Shown: positions 1-6,833, numbered from the stretch's first letter. The stretch: DNA of 11,801 nucleotides from Bifidobacteriaceae bacterium (GCA_031266115.1 JAISBQ010000161.1:1-11801), one strand, 5' to 3'. Made by a program: numbers and translations. The notes: generated by a model not told the origin, from the sequence alone.

Positions 1-6
1 TTCTAC

Positions 7-30
7 AACCCACCCTCTGAGTGGTGGGTT
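7..30. terminator. Terminator-like hairpin before the sensor kinase
   Basis: AACCCACC (7-14) and GGTGGGTT (23-30) form a perfect 8-bp stem around an 8-nt loop. On the plus strand it is followed only by TT then GGGG, so the U-tract is weak. It may end a gene lying upstream of the window, possibly the cognate response regulator, or work in both directions. Its presence suggests the kinase is not simply read through from an upstream gene. Confidence 0.45.
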
Positions 31-32
31 TT

Positions 33-82
33 GGGGTCCCCCGTGGGGGGGGGGCGGCCCGCCCCGCCCCCCCCGCCGCGGG
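33..82. other. Extreme G/C homopolymer tract
   Basis: About fifty bases are almost entirely G and C, including a run of ten G (45-54) and a run of eight C (67-74) that can pair with it. The kinase reading frame stays open through the tract to the window edge, so the tract may lie in a leader or in coding sequence. It could be a strong secondary structure, a slippage-prone switch, or a sequencing or assembly error near a contig end. Confidence 0.8.
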
Positions 83-1624
83 GTGCCACTACGGCTGCGC
101 CTGGCCGCCATCATCGCCGTACTCCTGCTCGCCGGCCTCGCGGTGGCGGGCCTGTCCAACGTGTTCCTCCTCAAACGGGCGATGATGGCCCAACTCGACC
201 AACAGTTGTCGACCGCGATGCAATCGGTTCGCACCATCGACGCCACCGTACGCAACTCGGGCCCCACCGACTACGTGATGATGACGTTCAGGCCGGACGG
301 CACGCGCTCCAACACCGTCCCGGAGGTATGGGAACTGGCCCACCTCGGACCCCGTCTGGACAACCTCACCGTTGAAGCCGCAGCGAGCGCGGCGGCGACA
401 CCGTTCACGGTCGGCTCCGCGGACGGGCCGGGCCGTTGGCGGGTGCGCACGGCCATCATCGACTCCCCATTCGGCATGTCCGCCGTCGCGCTGGGTGTCA
501 GCCTCAACGGGATGGACGCGACCGTGCGCCAGCTGTGGGCCAATCTCCTCCAAACGGCCCTGGCTGTGGTGGTTGCCGGAACTGTCGCTGGATTCTTGCT
601 GGTCAGACGCTCCTTGCGCCCCCTTCGCCAGGTCGAGGCCACGGCGGCCACCATCGCCGCCGGCGACCTGACCATGCGCGTGCCCCCCGCGCCCGGCGGC
701 ACCGAGGTGGGAACCCTGACCAACGCTCTCAACACCATGCTCACCCAGATCGAGGAGGCGTTCGCGGCGCGCACCGCCTCGGAACGGCGCATGCGCCAGT
801 TCATCTCCGATGCCTCGCATGAACTGCGCACACCACTCGCCGCGATCCGCGGGTACGGCGAGTTGTACCGGATAGGCGCCCTCGCCGATCCGGGCGAACT
901 GGCGGGAGCCATGCGCCGCATTGAGGACGAGGCCGCACGGATGGGTCACCTCGTGGGCGACCTCCTCCAACTCACCCGTCTCGACGAGGGACGGGCACTG
1001 CACCGTGAGCCGGTTGACCTCCACATCCTCGCCGCCGATGCCGCCGCGGACCTTAAGGCGCTCGATCCATCCCGGCCCGTCCGGCTGATCGTGGGGCAGC
1101 CCGGCGTCGATGGGGGCGCCGCGGCGCCGTCCACGGTCGACGTCGTCGCGATGGGGGACGATCAGCGTGTGCGGCAGGTGCTGGCCAACTTGGTGGGTAA
1201 CGCCGCCCGGCACACGCCAGCAGGATCGCCCGTCGAGGTGGCGGTCTGGCCGCAGGGGCCTGAGCCCGGGCGCGCGTGGGCGGCAGGCGTGGTGGAAGTG
1301 CGGGATCACGGGCCCGGAATCCCGGCGGACTTGGCGAGCAAGGTGTTCGAGCGGTTCTTCCGGCTGGATGCCTCCCGGTCGCGGGATTCGGGGGGATCGG
1401 GATTGGGTTTGGCGATCGTCGCCTCGATCATCGCCGCTCAGGGTGGGCGAGTTTCCGTCCGCCCCACCAGCAGTGCCGGCGGGGCGACGTTCCGCGTCGA
1501 ACTGCCTCTCGCCGAGAGCCCGGACACGGCAGACCGAGGCCTCGCCCATCCCGAGTACCAAGGGCCCGCACCGGCTGCCATCCCCGAGCGCGAGCCACCG
1601 GGCCGCACCGACACGCCGACCTGA
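83..1624 (+). CDS. HAMP-domain sensor histidine kinase (two-component system)
   Basis: Membrane sensor kinase of the OmpR-partner type; it autophosphorylates on histidine and passes phosphate to a response regulator not seen here. Order in the 513 residues: membrane segment about 7-29, extracellular sensor region about 30-153 with no recognised fold, membrane segment about 154-175, HAMP about 175-230, HisKA with SHELRTP (His246), N box around NLVGNAARH (Asn373), G1 box DHGPG (408-412), F box FERFF (422-426) and G2 box GSGLGLAI. All catalytic boxes are intact. The C-terminal 35 residues after the ATPase domain are Pro-rich and look disordered. I chose the GTG at 83 because membrane segment 1 follows at once, as in relatives. 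No Shine-Dalgarno is visible, and the frame is open upstream to the window edge, so the start is uncertain. It resembles MprB/TrcS-type kinases, but the stimulus cannot be inferred. Confidence 0.9.
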   Translation: MPLRLRLAAIIAVLLLAGLAVAGLSNVFLLKRAMMAQLDQQLSTAMQSVRTIDATVRNSGPTDYVMMTFRPDGTRSNTVPEVWELAHLGPRLDNLTVEAAASAAATPFTVGSADGPGRWRVRTAIIDSPFGMSAVALGVSLNGMDATVRQLWANLLQTALAVVVAGTVAGFLLVRRSLRPLRQVEATAATIAAGDLTMRVPPAPGGTEVGTLTNALNTMLTQIEEAFAARTASERRMRQFISDASHELRTPLAAIRGYGELYRIGALADPGELAGAMRRIEDEAARMGHLVGDLLQLTRLDEGRALHREPVDLHILAADAAADLKALDPSRPVRLIVGQPGVDGGAAAPSTVDVVAMGDDQRVRQVLANLVGNAARHTPAGSPVEVAVWPQGPEPGRAWAAGVVEVRDHGPGIPADLASKVFERFFRLDASRSRDSGGSGLGLAIVASIIAAQGGRVSVRPTSSAGGATFRVELPLAESPDTADRGLAHPEYQGPAPAAIPEREPPGRTDTPT

Positions 1625-1715
1625 CCCGCCGGGTCCGATTGCTCGACTCGACCGAGAGCTATGGTGGCTCCCGCCTTGCCCTGACCGTCCAGCCTTCCGC
1701 AGACTAGGAGTCGAT

Positions 1716-2624
1716 ATGGTCACCGTTGCCTCGCGGCCGCCCTGCCGTCCCTACCGCCGCATCACCGTCGCGGTGGTCGCTGTGGTGGGGGCCGGCATCG
1801 TCGGTGGATGCACCTACGGGGACGATGGCGTGACCTCCCTTGCCTCGAAGGCTCCAGGAGCGGCCGACTCACCCGTCTACTCGGACCAGCGGGCGAGCGC
1901 GGAGGCACTCCATGCGTGCCTGACCGATGCCGACCTGCCGGCGACGCTGTCCACACTGGGCACCAGCGGTGACCAGGCATCAATCGCGTGGGAGGACGGC
2001 CACAGTGTCATCTGGCGCGTGCCCGACGCCGGCGCCGGCTATCCGTGGACCGCGACCAGCGGCGAGGTCCGGGCCGAGGTGCAGGAGGCCTTCGAGGCCG
2101 CCGCGACCGACTATGGGCTCACCGTGGACGGCGTGGATCACTCAGGGGACTTTGAGCGCTGCTGGGTCGAGTCTGGATACACCCAGCCGGAGGCAGATGC
2201 CGACCCCGCCGAGGAACTCACCCAGAAGCAAGCCCAGGCCGAGGCGACCAACGAGTGGGTCGCCTGCGCCCGCAATCACGGCTACCCGGACCTGGCCGAT
2301 GTCACCGCCGTCGCGGACGGGTGGATGACCCAACCGGTCGCTGTGCTGCCGTGGGACATCACCGCCCGCGCCCTGCGCACACTCCTTGAGGCATGCCCCA
2401 GCTTCGATATCGAGGAGGCCACCGACGCCTTCGACCCTGACACACCGTCCTTGCCAGGTGACTTTGTTCCCCCGATGATCCAGGTCCCCATGCCCGGCCA
2501 GCGTCCAGACGGCGGGACGGACGAGGTGCCGGACGATGCCGCTGTGGAGAACTACACCCGTCTCAACGACATCATCATTGAGGACCAGACGGCCTTCTGG
2601 GATGAGTTGACGAACGCCAAGTAG
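1716..2624 (+). CDS. Secreted lipoprotein with four conserved-looking cysteines, function unknown
   Basis: 302 residues. The ATG at 1716 has AGGAG at 1706-1710 with a 5-nt spacer, which fixes the start. A basic N-terminus is followed by a hydrophobic stretch (about 16-30) and a lipobox ending V-G-G-C, so Cys32 should be lipidated and the protein anchored outside the membrane. The mature part has four further cysteines (68, 149, 184, 227), consistent with two disulfides. The segment WVACARNHGYPD (181-192) resembles the 'ACMRxHG' motif of actinobacterial secreted proteins often found near efflux ABC systems and two-component genes; this likeness is from memory, not from a search. The gene starts 91 nt after the sensor kinase on the same strand, so co-transcription or a shared role as an accessory sensor is possible. 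A very weak promoter (TTGCTC / TATGGT, 1639-1665, 15-nt spacer) lies in the gap. The acidic C-terminus has no recognised domain. Confidence 0.8.
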   Translation: MVTVASRPPCRPYRRITVAVVAVVGAGIVGGCTYGDDGVTSLASKAPGAADSPVYSDQRASAEALHACLTDADLPATLSTLGTSGDQASIAWEDGHSVIWRVPDAGAGYPWTATSGEVRAEVQEAFEAAATDYGLTVDGVDHSGDFERCWVESGYTQPEADADPAEELTQKQAQAEATNEWVACARNHGYPDLADVTAVADGWMTQPVAVLPWDITARALRTLLEACPSFDIEEATDAFDPDTPSLPGDFVPPMIQVPMPGQRPDGGTDEVPDDAAVENYTRLNDIIIEDQTAFWDELTNAK

Positions 2625-2672
2625 AAGCGCCCCCATGCGGACCGCAACGCGCCCAGCGCGCAGGGTGCCGGG

Positions 2673-3893
2673 TCACAGGCCGGCCGCACGGAACCCCATG
2701 AGCGCCGCGCCATACAGTCCGATCCTCGGTCCCATCACCGCGGGCACAACCTCCGGGGCTCGGTGAATGGTCAACCGCGAGCGGATCGCCGCGGCGAGTG
2801 GCACCGTGAATGCCTCACCCGCCGCCGCCAGGCCACCGCCCACCACGATGCGCTGCGTCCCCATGGCGCGCACGATGCCGCTGATCGCCTCGGCTAGGCC
2901 GTCCACCGCTTGATCCCAGACCTCCCGAGCGATCGCGTCTCCGGTCTCGGCCGCCGCCGCGACCTCGCGCGCGTCGCCCGCCGTCTCCCCCGTGGCCTCG
3001 GCGTACCGTCGGACGACGGCCTCGCCCGAGGCGTAGGTCTCGAGGCATCCGCGGCCGCCACACGCGCACAGGTCGCCGTCCGTCCCTCCCCCATGACCGA
3101 TTTCCCCCGCGTAGCCCGCGCCATAGGCCGCATCGCCACCGACGATGACGGCGCACGAGACCCCAGTGCCTGCCACCACCAACGCCATGTCGCGGGTGTC
3201 GCGACCGGCACCCCATTGCCACTCCGCCAGAGCGGCGACCCGGATGTCCTTCCCCACCCCCACAGGAAGATCGAACTCGTCCTGGACCATCTGGGCGAAT
3301 GGCACGTCAGTCCACCCCAAGGTCGGCGAGTCCACGACAATCCCGCTGTCCTCGTCCACGATGCCGGGCACGGCGAGACCGATCCCCTTCACCACGACCA
3401 CACCTTCAGAGTCCCGGACCAGACCAGAAATCATGGCGACAGCCGCGGCGACGACGGCGTCGGGACTTCCCGCGGGTGGCGTGGGCACCGTCCGGGAGAC
3501 GATGGTCCGCGCCGTATCAGGCGTGGTCGCCGTGCCAGCCTGGCCCTGGGTGCCGGCTCCGGTTCCGCGGCCATCGCCGCGGCTCGCGCCGCCTGCCGGG
3601 CCGGCGCCCACCACGATCGCCCCCCTGAGCGACGTGTCCGCGATCTCCACGGCGATCACCGCGCTTTGGACTTCGGGAACGTCAGCGACCTGCGGCAAGA
3701 AGGCAATGTCGCCGAAATCGGCAATCCGCGTGGGCCGGAAGACGGTACCTCCGGTGACGGTCGCGACGTGGGGGAAATCCACGACGTCGGCGTCGCCACG
3801 TATGCGCTGGTCACGAGTGGAATCGGAGTGCCTCTTCGCAGTGGGCGGTCCCGCAGTTCCCACCATGACAGTCTTCGGGGGACGTGCGTTCAC
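2673..3893 (-). CDS. ROK-family sugar kinase-like protein with altered phosphate loop
   Basis: 406 residues if started at the GTG at 3893-3891, chosen for an AGGAG (3904-3900) with a 6-nt spacer. Other in-frame starts are the ATG at 3866 and upstream codons to 4121, without good ribosome sites. ROK features: catalytic Asp in KDIRVAALAE (about Asp216), GTG at about 242-244, EIGH (about 264-267), and zinc motif CACGGRGC (Cys276, 278, 283, with His267). ROK kinases phosphorylate sugars such as glucose or N-acetylmannosamine; ROK repressors carry an N-terminal winged helix. Oddities: the usual DxGGT phosphate loop reads EIADT (about 83-87), about 75 residues of unrecognised sequence precede it with no visible helix-turn-helix, and a Gly/Ala/Thr-rich insert lies at about 97-134. 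It may be an atypical kinase, a degenerated regulator or a sugar-binding protein. It converges on the lipoprotein gene with 48 nt between stops and no convincing terminator. Confidence 0.85.
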   Translation of the reverse strand: MNARPPKTVMVGTAGPPTAKRHSDSTRDQRIRGDADVVDFPHVATVTGGTVFRPTRIADFGDIAFLPQVADVPEVQSAVIAVEIADTSLRGAIVVGAGPAGGASRGDGRGTGAGTQGQAGTATTPDTARTIVSRTVPTPPAGSPDAVVAAAVAMISGLVRDSEGVVVVKGIGLAVPGIVDEDSGIVVDSPTLGWTDVPFAQMVQDEFDLPVGVGKDIRVAALAEWQWGAGRDTRDMALVVAGTGVSCAVIVGGDAAYGAGYAGEIGHGGGTDGDLCACGGRGCLETYASGEAVVRRYAEATGETAGDAREVAAAAETGDAIAREVWDQAVDGLAEAISGIVRAMGTQRIVVGGGLAAAGEAFTVPLAAAIRSRLTIHRAPEVVPAVMGPRIGLYGAALMGFRAAGL

Positions 3894-4170
3894 TGCGAAC
3901 TCCTGCTCTGGGGTTTTGGGTGGTGTGATTCCTTGCCGCCACAGTATCCTCCGCCGAGCCTGTCGGCCTGCCGATCCCTCGAACTGTGCCGCGCGGGCGC
4001 CATCGAAGCCGGAGCCAGGGCCACGCGCGACCTGGTCGATAGGGCCCTCACTCCAGACTCCGAGCCCGCCACCACACCTTGTGGATAACGCGTTCTCCAC
4101 AGTCGAGAGAGGTTCGTCCACCGGTGACGTCTCGTCCTCGCTTAGCCTCGGGGCGTCCCGCTCACCGCGG
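3894..4170. other. Long non-coding region upstream of the ROK gene
   Basis: About 277 nt between the preferred ROK start and the tandem repeat. An open frame continuous with the ROK gene runs back to 4121, but its sequence has no family resemblance and no ribosome site. The recognisable content is the 22-bp palindrome at 4080-4101, described separately. No confident sigma-70 promoter for the ROK gene was found; GATACT near 3952 on the minus strand is a possible -10 without a partner. Confidence 0.55.
4080..4101. promoter_or_regulatory. 22-bp palindrome of two inverted DnaA-box-like halves
   Basis: Read on the plus strand, TGTGGATAA (4080-4088), CGCG, then TTCTCCACA (4093-4101) form a near-perfect palindrome with one mismatched pair. 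The left half is the reverse complement of the consensus DnaA box TTATCCACA; the right half differs by one base. It could bind DnaA, or be an operator of an unrelated dimeric regulator acting on the ROK gene or the WXG100 gene. No replication-origin genes are nearby. Confidence 0.5.
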
Positions 4171-4330
4171 TAGACACGACCCCGGCGAACGTCAAGCGTT
4201 CACGCTTGTCAGTGAGCCGATTGACGTGCCCGAGACTCAAATGAGTCGATAGACACGACCCCGGCGAACGTCAAGCGTTCACGCTTGTCAGTGAGCCGAT
4301 TGACATGCCCGAGACTCAAATGAGTCGATA
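4171..4330. repeat. 79-bp tandem duplication (two copies) upstream of the WXG100 gene
   Basis: Copy 1 is 4171-4249 and copy 2 is 4250-4328, differing only at 4226 (G) versus 4305 (A); the next two bases (4329-4330) continue the period. Each copy holds three dyads: GAACG/CGTTC (4187-4201), CAAGCG/CGCTTG (4193-4208), which overlaps the first so that the two are mutually exclusive, and GACTCA-AA-TGAGTC (4234-4247). In copy 2 the same dyads lie 79 bases later. The high identity implies a recent duplication or active homogenisation. It lies just before the WXG100 gene and probably carries its promoter and operators. Confidence 0.95.
4300..4330 (+). promoter_or_regulatory. Possible promoter of the WXG100 gene in repeat copy 2
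   Basis: A perfect TTGACA (4300-4305) is created by the single base that distinguishes copy 2 from copy 1, which has TTGACG at 4221-4226. The best -10 is TCGATA (4325-4330), with a long 19-nt spacer and only partial fit, so this is tentative. The GACTCA/TGAGTC dyad lies between the two hexamers, where a bound regulator would control initiation. Confidence 0.35.
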
Positions 4331-4358
4331 CCCATCCCACCCAAACAAGGAGAAAACC

Positions 4359-4655
4359 ATGGCTACCTACCAGGTCAATGCCGACATGATCGCGACCGCG
4401 TCGAGCGGCGTCCACAAGTCAATGGCGACAATCTCGGCCGAAGTGGCCTCGCTGATGGCCCAATTGACCAACCTCCAATCCAGTTGGACTGGTGCCGCCG
4501 CCACGGCGTTCACCGGTGTCGCCGCCCAGTGGCAGGCCACCCAGAAGCAGGTCGAGGAATCCCTCGCGAGCATCAACGTCGCTCTCGCATCCGCCGGCCA
4601 GACCTACACCGAGGCCGAGGACCGCGCCATGTCCCTCTTCGCCGCAGGCCGTTGA
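4359..4655 (+). CDS. WXG100 family protein (ESAT-6-like type VII secretion substrate)
   Basis: 98 residues, the usual family length. The ATG at 4359 is preceded by AAGGAG (4347-4352) with a 6-nt spacer, which decides the start over the in-frame ATGs at 4305 and 4320 that lie inside the repeat. The central WTG (Trp43-Gly45) is the WXG turn between two predicted long helices (about 8-40 and 46-93), giving the helical hairpin of EsxA/EsxB proteins. Y-T-E-A-E (83-87) fits the YxxxD/E secretion signal. Such proteins are exported as dimers by the EccC/EssC ATPase machine, and some act outside the cell. No partner Esx protein, ATPase or LXG toxin is in the window, so it may form a homodimer or travel with a machine encoded elsewhere. 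Its upstream region is the 79-bp tandem duplication. It converges on the downstream kinase gene with only 4 nt between stops. Confidence 0.92.
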   Translation: MATYQVNADMIATASSGVHKSMATISAEVASLMAQLTNLQSSWTGAAATAFTGVAAQWQATQKQVEESLASINVALASAGQTYTEAEDRAMSLFAAGR

Positions 4656-4659
4656 CCTG

Positions 4660-5994
4660 CTAGGCGGCGGGAGCCACGGGCGCAGCACCGGTCTTGGGCG
4701 GCGCACCGTCCGGGCGCGGTAGCCACACGCGGAGCGTGGCCCCACTGCCGTCGCCGGGGTCGAACGACAGCCCCCCGCCACGAGTCGCCAACCGGCGTCC
4801 GAGGCGCGCGAGCCCCGACATCGTCAACCGCTGGTCCGGCGGCGCGTTCCCATCCGTGGCCGGCACGGAGAAGGCGACGCCGCCAGCGGGTGACCCCGGA
4901 GGCATGGCCGAACCGCGGTTCGCACGAACTTCGTGCTTCCGCGGATCCTCCGCCTCGCCGCCGTCGGCCTCGTGGTCCGCGTCCCGCGCGAGGCCGGCAT
5001 GGCCATTGTCACTGACGGTCAACACCACCATCTCTCGGCCGTGGTCGTCGTCCACATCCACTCCGATGCGCAGCGCCGTCGCTGCCCCATGCTTGACGGC
5101 GTTGGTCACCCCCTCCTCAACGGCGGCGACAAGCAGCAGTCGGTCCGCTGAGCTGAGTTCCGGATTTGTCACATCGTCAACCCGTGCGGCCGCGGGGCTC
5201 ACCCGATAATCGACGCCGAGGGTGGCAGGAATCCGCGCGATCTCAAGTCGCAGCGCTTGCTGGAGGCCGATGTCGAGGCCGGACGGATACAGTGCGTGGC
5301 TCACCTGACGCACTTCCTCCTCACGCAGGAGGTCGATGTCGTCGACGAGTTCCGCGAGATCCGCCGCTTCCTCGTCACGGCCCCCGTCGCGAGCGGCCTC
5401 GGCGAGAGAGGCGAGGCGTGCCGCGATGAAGACGAGACGCTGCTGAATACGACCGTGGAGGGTGTCAGACACCGAGCGGCGCACGCGGAGTTCCTCGTGT
5501 TCCAGGTCGGTCAAAGCCTTCTGTGCCTCGATCTCGCGGATCGCGACAAGGCGCTGAATGCGGCGGGCCCTATCCTGGGCGTCGACGTAGTACAGACCCA
5601 CCACCAAGGCGAGGAGCGGTGGCACCACGCCGTTGAGCAGTTCGGCGACGGCCCGCAGGTCTCCAAGCGCCATTCCCCACACGAGCCGCAGACCGACAAG
5701 GCGTCCGGCGGAGGCCACCAGCGGAAGCACGACCAGCGCGACGACCCGGCGCCCCAACGTCCAGCGATACCCCTTCGCAGACGCAAACACGATGATCACG
5801 ATGCCCGATGGCACAAGCGCCATCGCGATCGTCGCGGCCGCCGCGCCAATGCTCGCCGCGGGGCCAAAGTCCGCGGGACCGGACCACAGGTTGTACGTCG
5901 CCCACTGAGCGAATGCAACGATGGAGAACAGGCCGAGCGCCACCAGACCCGCTCCGATCATGTCCCGGCCTTCGCCGCGGTTCGACGCCGCCAT
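4660..5994 (-). CDS. NarL/DesK-type sensor histidine kinase with HGxxxQ motif and lid insertion
   Basis: 444 residues. About four membrane segments lie in the first 140 residues (roughly 12-32, 46-71, 83-102, 121-138), followed by a short coiled linker, a HisKA_3 dimerisation domain with phospho-acceptor His180 (TLHGRIQQRL), and an HATPase: N box EEGVTNAVKH (293-302), G1 DNGHAG (329-334), G2-like GLARLGRRL (394-402) and GSGATL (416-421). The family's HDxxxQ is HGxxxQ here: the Asp next to His is Gly181, while the Gln (185) is kept. A hydrophilic stretch of about 58 residues (335-392) separates G1 and G2, longer than usual. The short N-terminal part without a sensor domain suggests sensing within the membrane. 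Its start is 9 nt after the response regulator stop, so the two form an operon. Met12 with an upstream GAAGG is an alternative start. The substrate of signalling is unknown. Confidence 0.88.
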   Translation of the reverse strand: MAASNRGEGRDMIGAGLVALGLFSIVAFAQWATYNLWSGPADFGPAASIGAAAATIAMALVPSGIVIIVFASAKGYRWTLGRRVVALVVLPLVASAGRLVGLRLVWGMALGDLRAVAELLNGVVPPLLALVVGLYYVDAQDRARRIQRLVAIREIEAQKALTDLEHEELRVRRSVSDTLHGRIQQRLVFIAARLASLAEAARDGGRDEEAADLAELVDDIDLLREEEVRQVSHALYPSGLDIGLQQALRLEIARIPATLGVDYRVSPAAARVDDVTNPELSSADRLLLVAAVEEGVTNAVKHGAATALRIGVDVDDDHGREMVVLTVSDNGHAGLARDADHEADGGEAEDPRKHEVRANRGSAMPPGSPAGGVAFSVPATDGNAPPDQRLTMSGLARLGRRLATRGGGLSFDPGDGSGATLRVWLPRPDGAPPKTGAAPVAPAA

Positions 5995-6003
5995 CGCAGT
6001 CCG

Positions 6004-6675
6004 TCAGGTCCTGGCCGTCTGCTGAATGAACTGCAGGACCGCGGCCACACGCGGCGAAGCCTCTTGGGATGTGATCCCGAGTTCCCGGTAGATCGCCTGC
6101 AAATGGTTCTCAACCGACCGCCGTGACAGGCCAAGGAGCTCGGCCACCGAGGCGTTGGAAAAGCCCTGCGCCACAAGCCGCAGGACCTGAAGCTGCGCCG
6201 GGGACAGGTTGGCCAGCGGCATACCCTCACGCGGCGCTGAACGCTCCATCAACTCCGGATCGAGTATCACCTCGCCCGCCACTGCCGCCTCGATGGTGCG
6301 GTAGAGCACGTCCCTGGTCACCGACGAGCGTTTGGACAGATAGCTCCACGCTCGAGGCACGTTCTCCTTGATCGACAGGACAAGTTCCATCACGTCATGG
6401 CTGGACAACAGGACGATCACCAGTCCGGGCGACGCCCGCTGCATCGACACACCCAGCGCGACTCCATTGCCGTCGCCGAGTTCGACATCCATGAGCACCA
6501 CATCAGCACTTCTGGCGGGAAGCACCTCCCGCGCCTCGCTCGCCCCAGACGCCGTGCCAACAACACGCATCCTCGGGTGTTCGGCGACCAGGTCCGCGAG
6601 CATCGACCTCAGCAGGCCCTCATCTTCGATGATGCCAACGCGTATCTCCCTCTTGGCGTCACCCATGGGTGCCAT
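6004..6675 (-). CDS. NarL/FixJ-family response regulator (LuxR-type HTH)
   Basis: 223 residues. The receiver domain spans about 10-130 with acidic pocket Glu17/Asp18, phospho-acceptor Asp63 (LMDVEL), Ser91/92 and Lys115. The LuxR/GerE helix-turn-helix spans about 155-215 (LSPAQLQVLRLVAQGFSNASVAELLGLSRRSVENHL, split here across positions 157-192). All receiver residues needed for phosphorylation are present, so it should be switched by the kinase encoded 9 nt downstream and bind DNA as a dimer. I took the ATG at 6675; the ATG at 6666 is also possible, and neither has a strong ribosome site. No convincing promoter was found in the gap up to the groEL terminator; CTGACC/TAGAGC is a weak candidate. 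Targets are unknown; the convergent WXG100 gene with its duplicated dyads is one candidate, by proximity only. Confidence 0.92.
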   Translation of the reverse strand: MAPMGDAKREIRVGIIEDEGLLRSMLADLVAEHPRMRVVGTASGASEAREVLPARSADVVLMDVELGDGNGVALGVSMQRASPGLVIVLLSSHDVMELVLSIKENVPRAWSYLSKRSSVTRDVLYRTIEAAVAGEVILDPELMERSAPREGMPLANLSPAQLQVLRLVAQGFSNASVAELLGLSRRSVENHLQAIYRELGITSQEASPRVAAVLQFIQQTART

Positions 6676-6761
6676 CTAACCATCACCGCTGGGGACAAAC
6701 CGGTAACGCCGCTCTAGGCACGAACCGTTGATCTGGTCAGGAAAACGCCAGGTAGACAGGC

Positions 6762-6814
6762 ACGAGGGCCGGGTTCAGCCTTCCCCTTGAAGGAAGGTCG
6801 AACCCGGCCCTCGT
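6762..6814 (-). terminator. groEL transcription terminator
   Basis: A perfect 15-bp inverted repeat (6762-6776 with 6800-6814) encloses an inner 6-bp repeat (CCTTCC 6779-6784, GGAAGG 6792-6797), giving one long two-part hairpin. It begins about 20 nt after the groEL stop. No U-tract follows immediately on the minus strand, as is common in high-GC actinobacteria. It separates groEL from the response regulator operon downstream. Confidence 0.85.
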
Positions 6815-6833
6815 CGATACGCCCTGAGGCGAA

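Noticed and set aside
89..1723. Very long open frame antisense to the sensor kinase
   Set aside because: It is a GC-bias shadow: no family resemblance, low-complexity Arg/Gly-rich translation, while the plus strand carries every kinase motif.
2625..2672. Bidirectional terminator between the lipoprotein and ROK genes
   Set aside because: Only very short dyads (for example TGCGG-A-CCGCA, loop too small); nothing convincing.
4080..4101. Replication origin, from the DnaA-box-like palindrome
   Set aside because: Only one palindrome, no AT-rich unwinding region, and no dnaA, dnaN, recF or gyr genes nearby.
2910..4173. Two long plus-strand open frames over the ROK gene and the region upstream of it
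   Set aside because: Translations are low-complexity; the ROK catalytic and zinc motifs are on the minus strand.
4171..4330. CRISPR array
   Set aside because: Only two contiguous copies without spacers, and no cas gene.
4305..4358. Longer N-terminus for the WXG100 protein from the ATG at 4305
   Set aside because: That ATG arises from the one changed base in repeat copy 2, lies at the -35, and has no ribosome site; the ATG at 4359 has AAGGAG and gives the family length.
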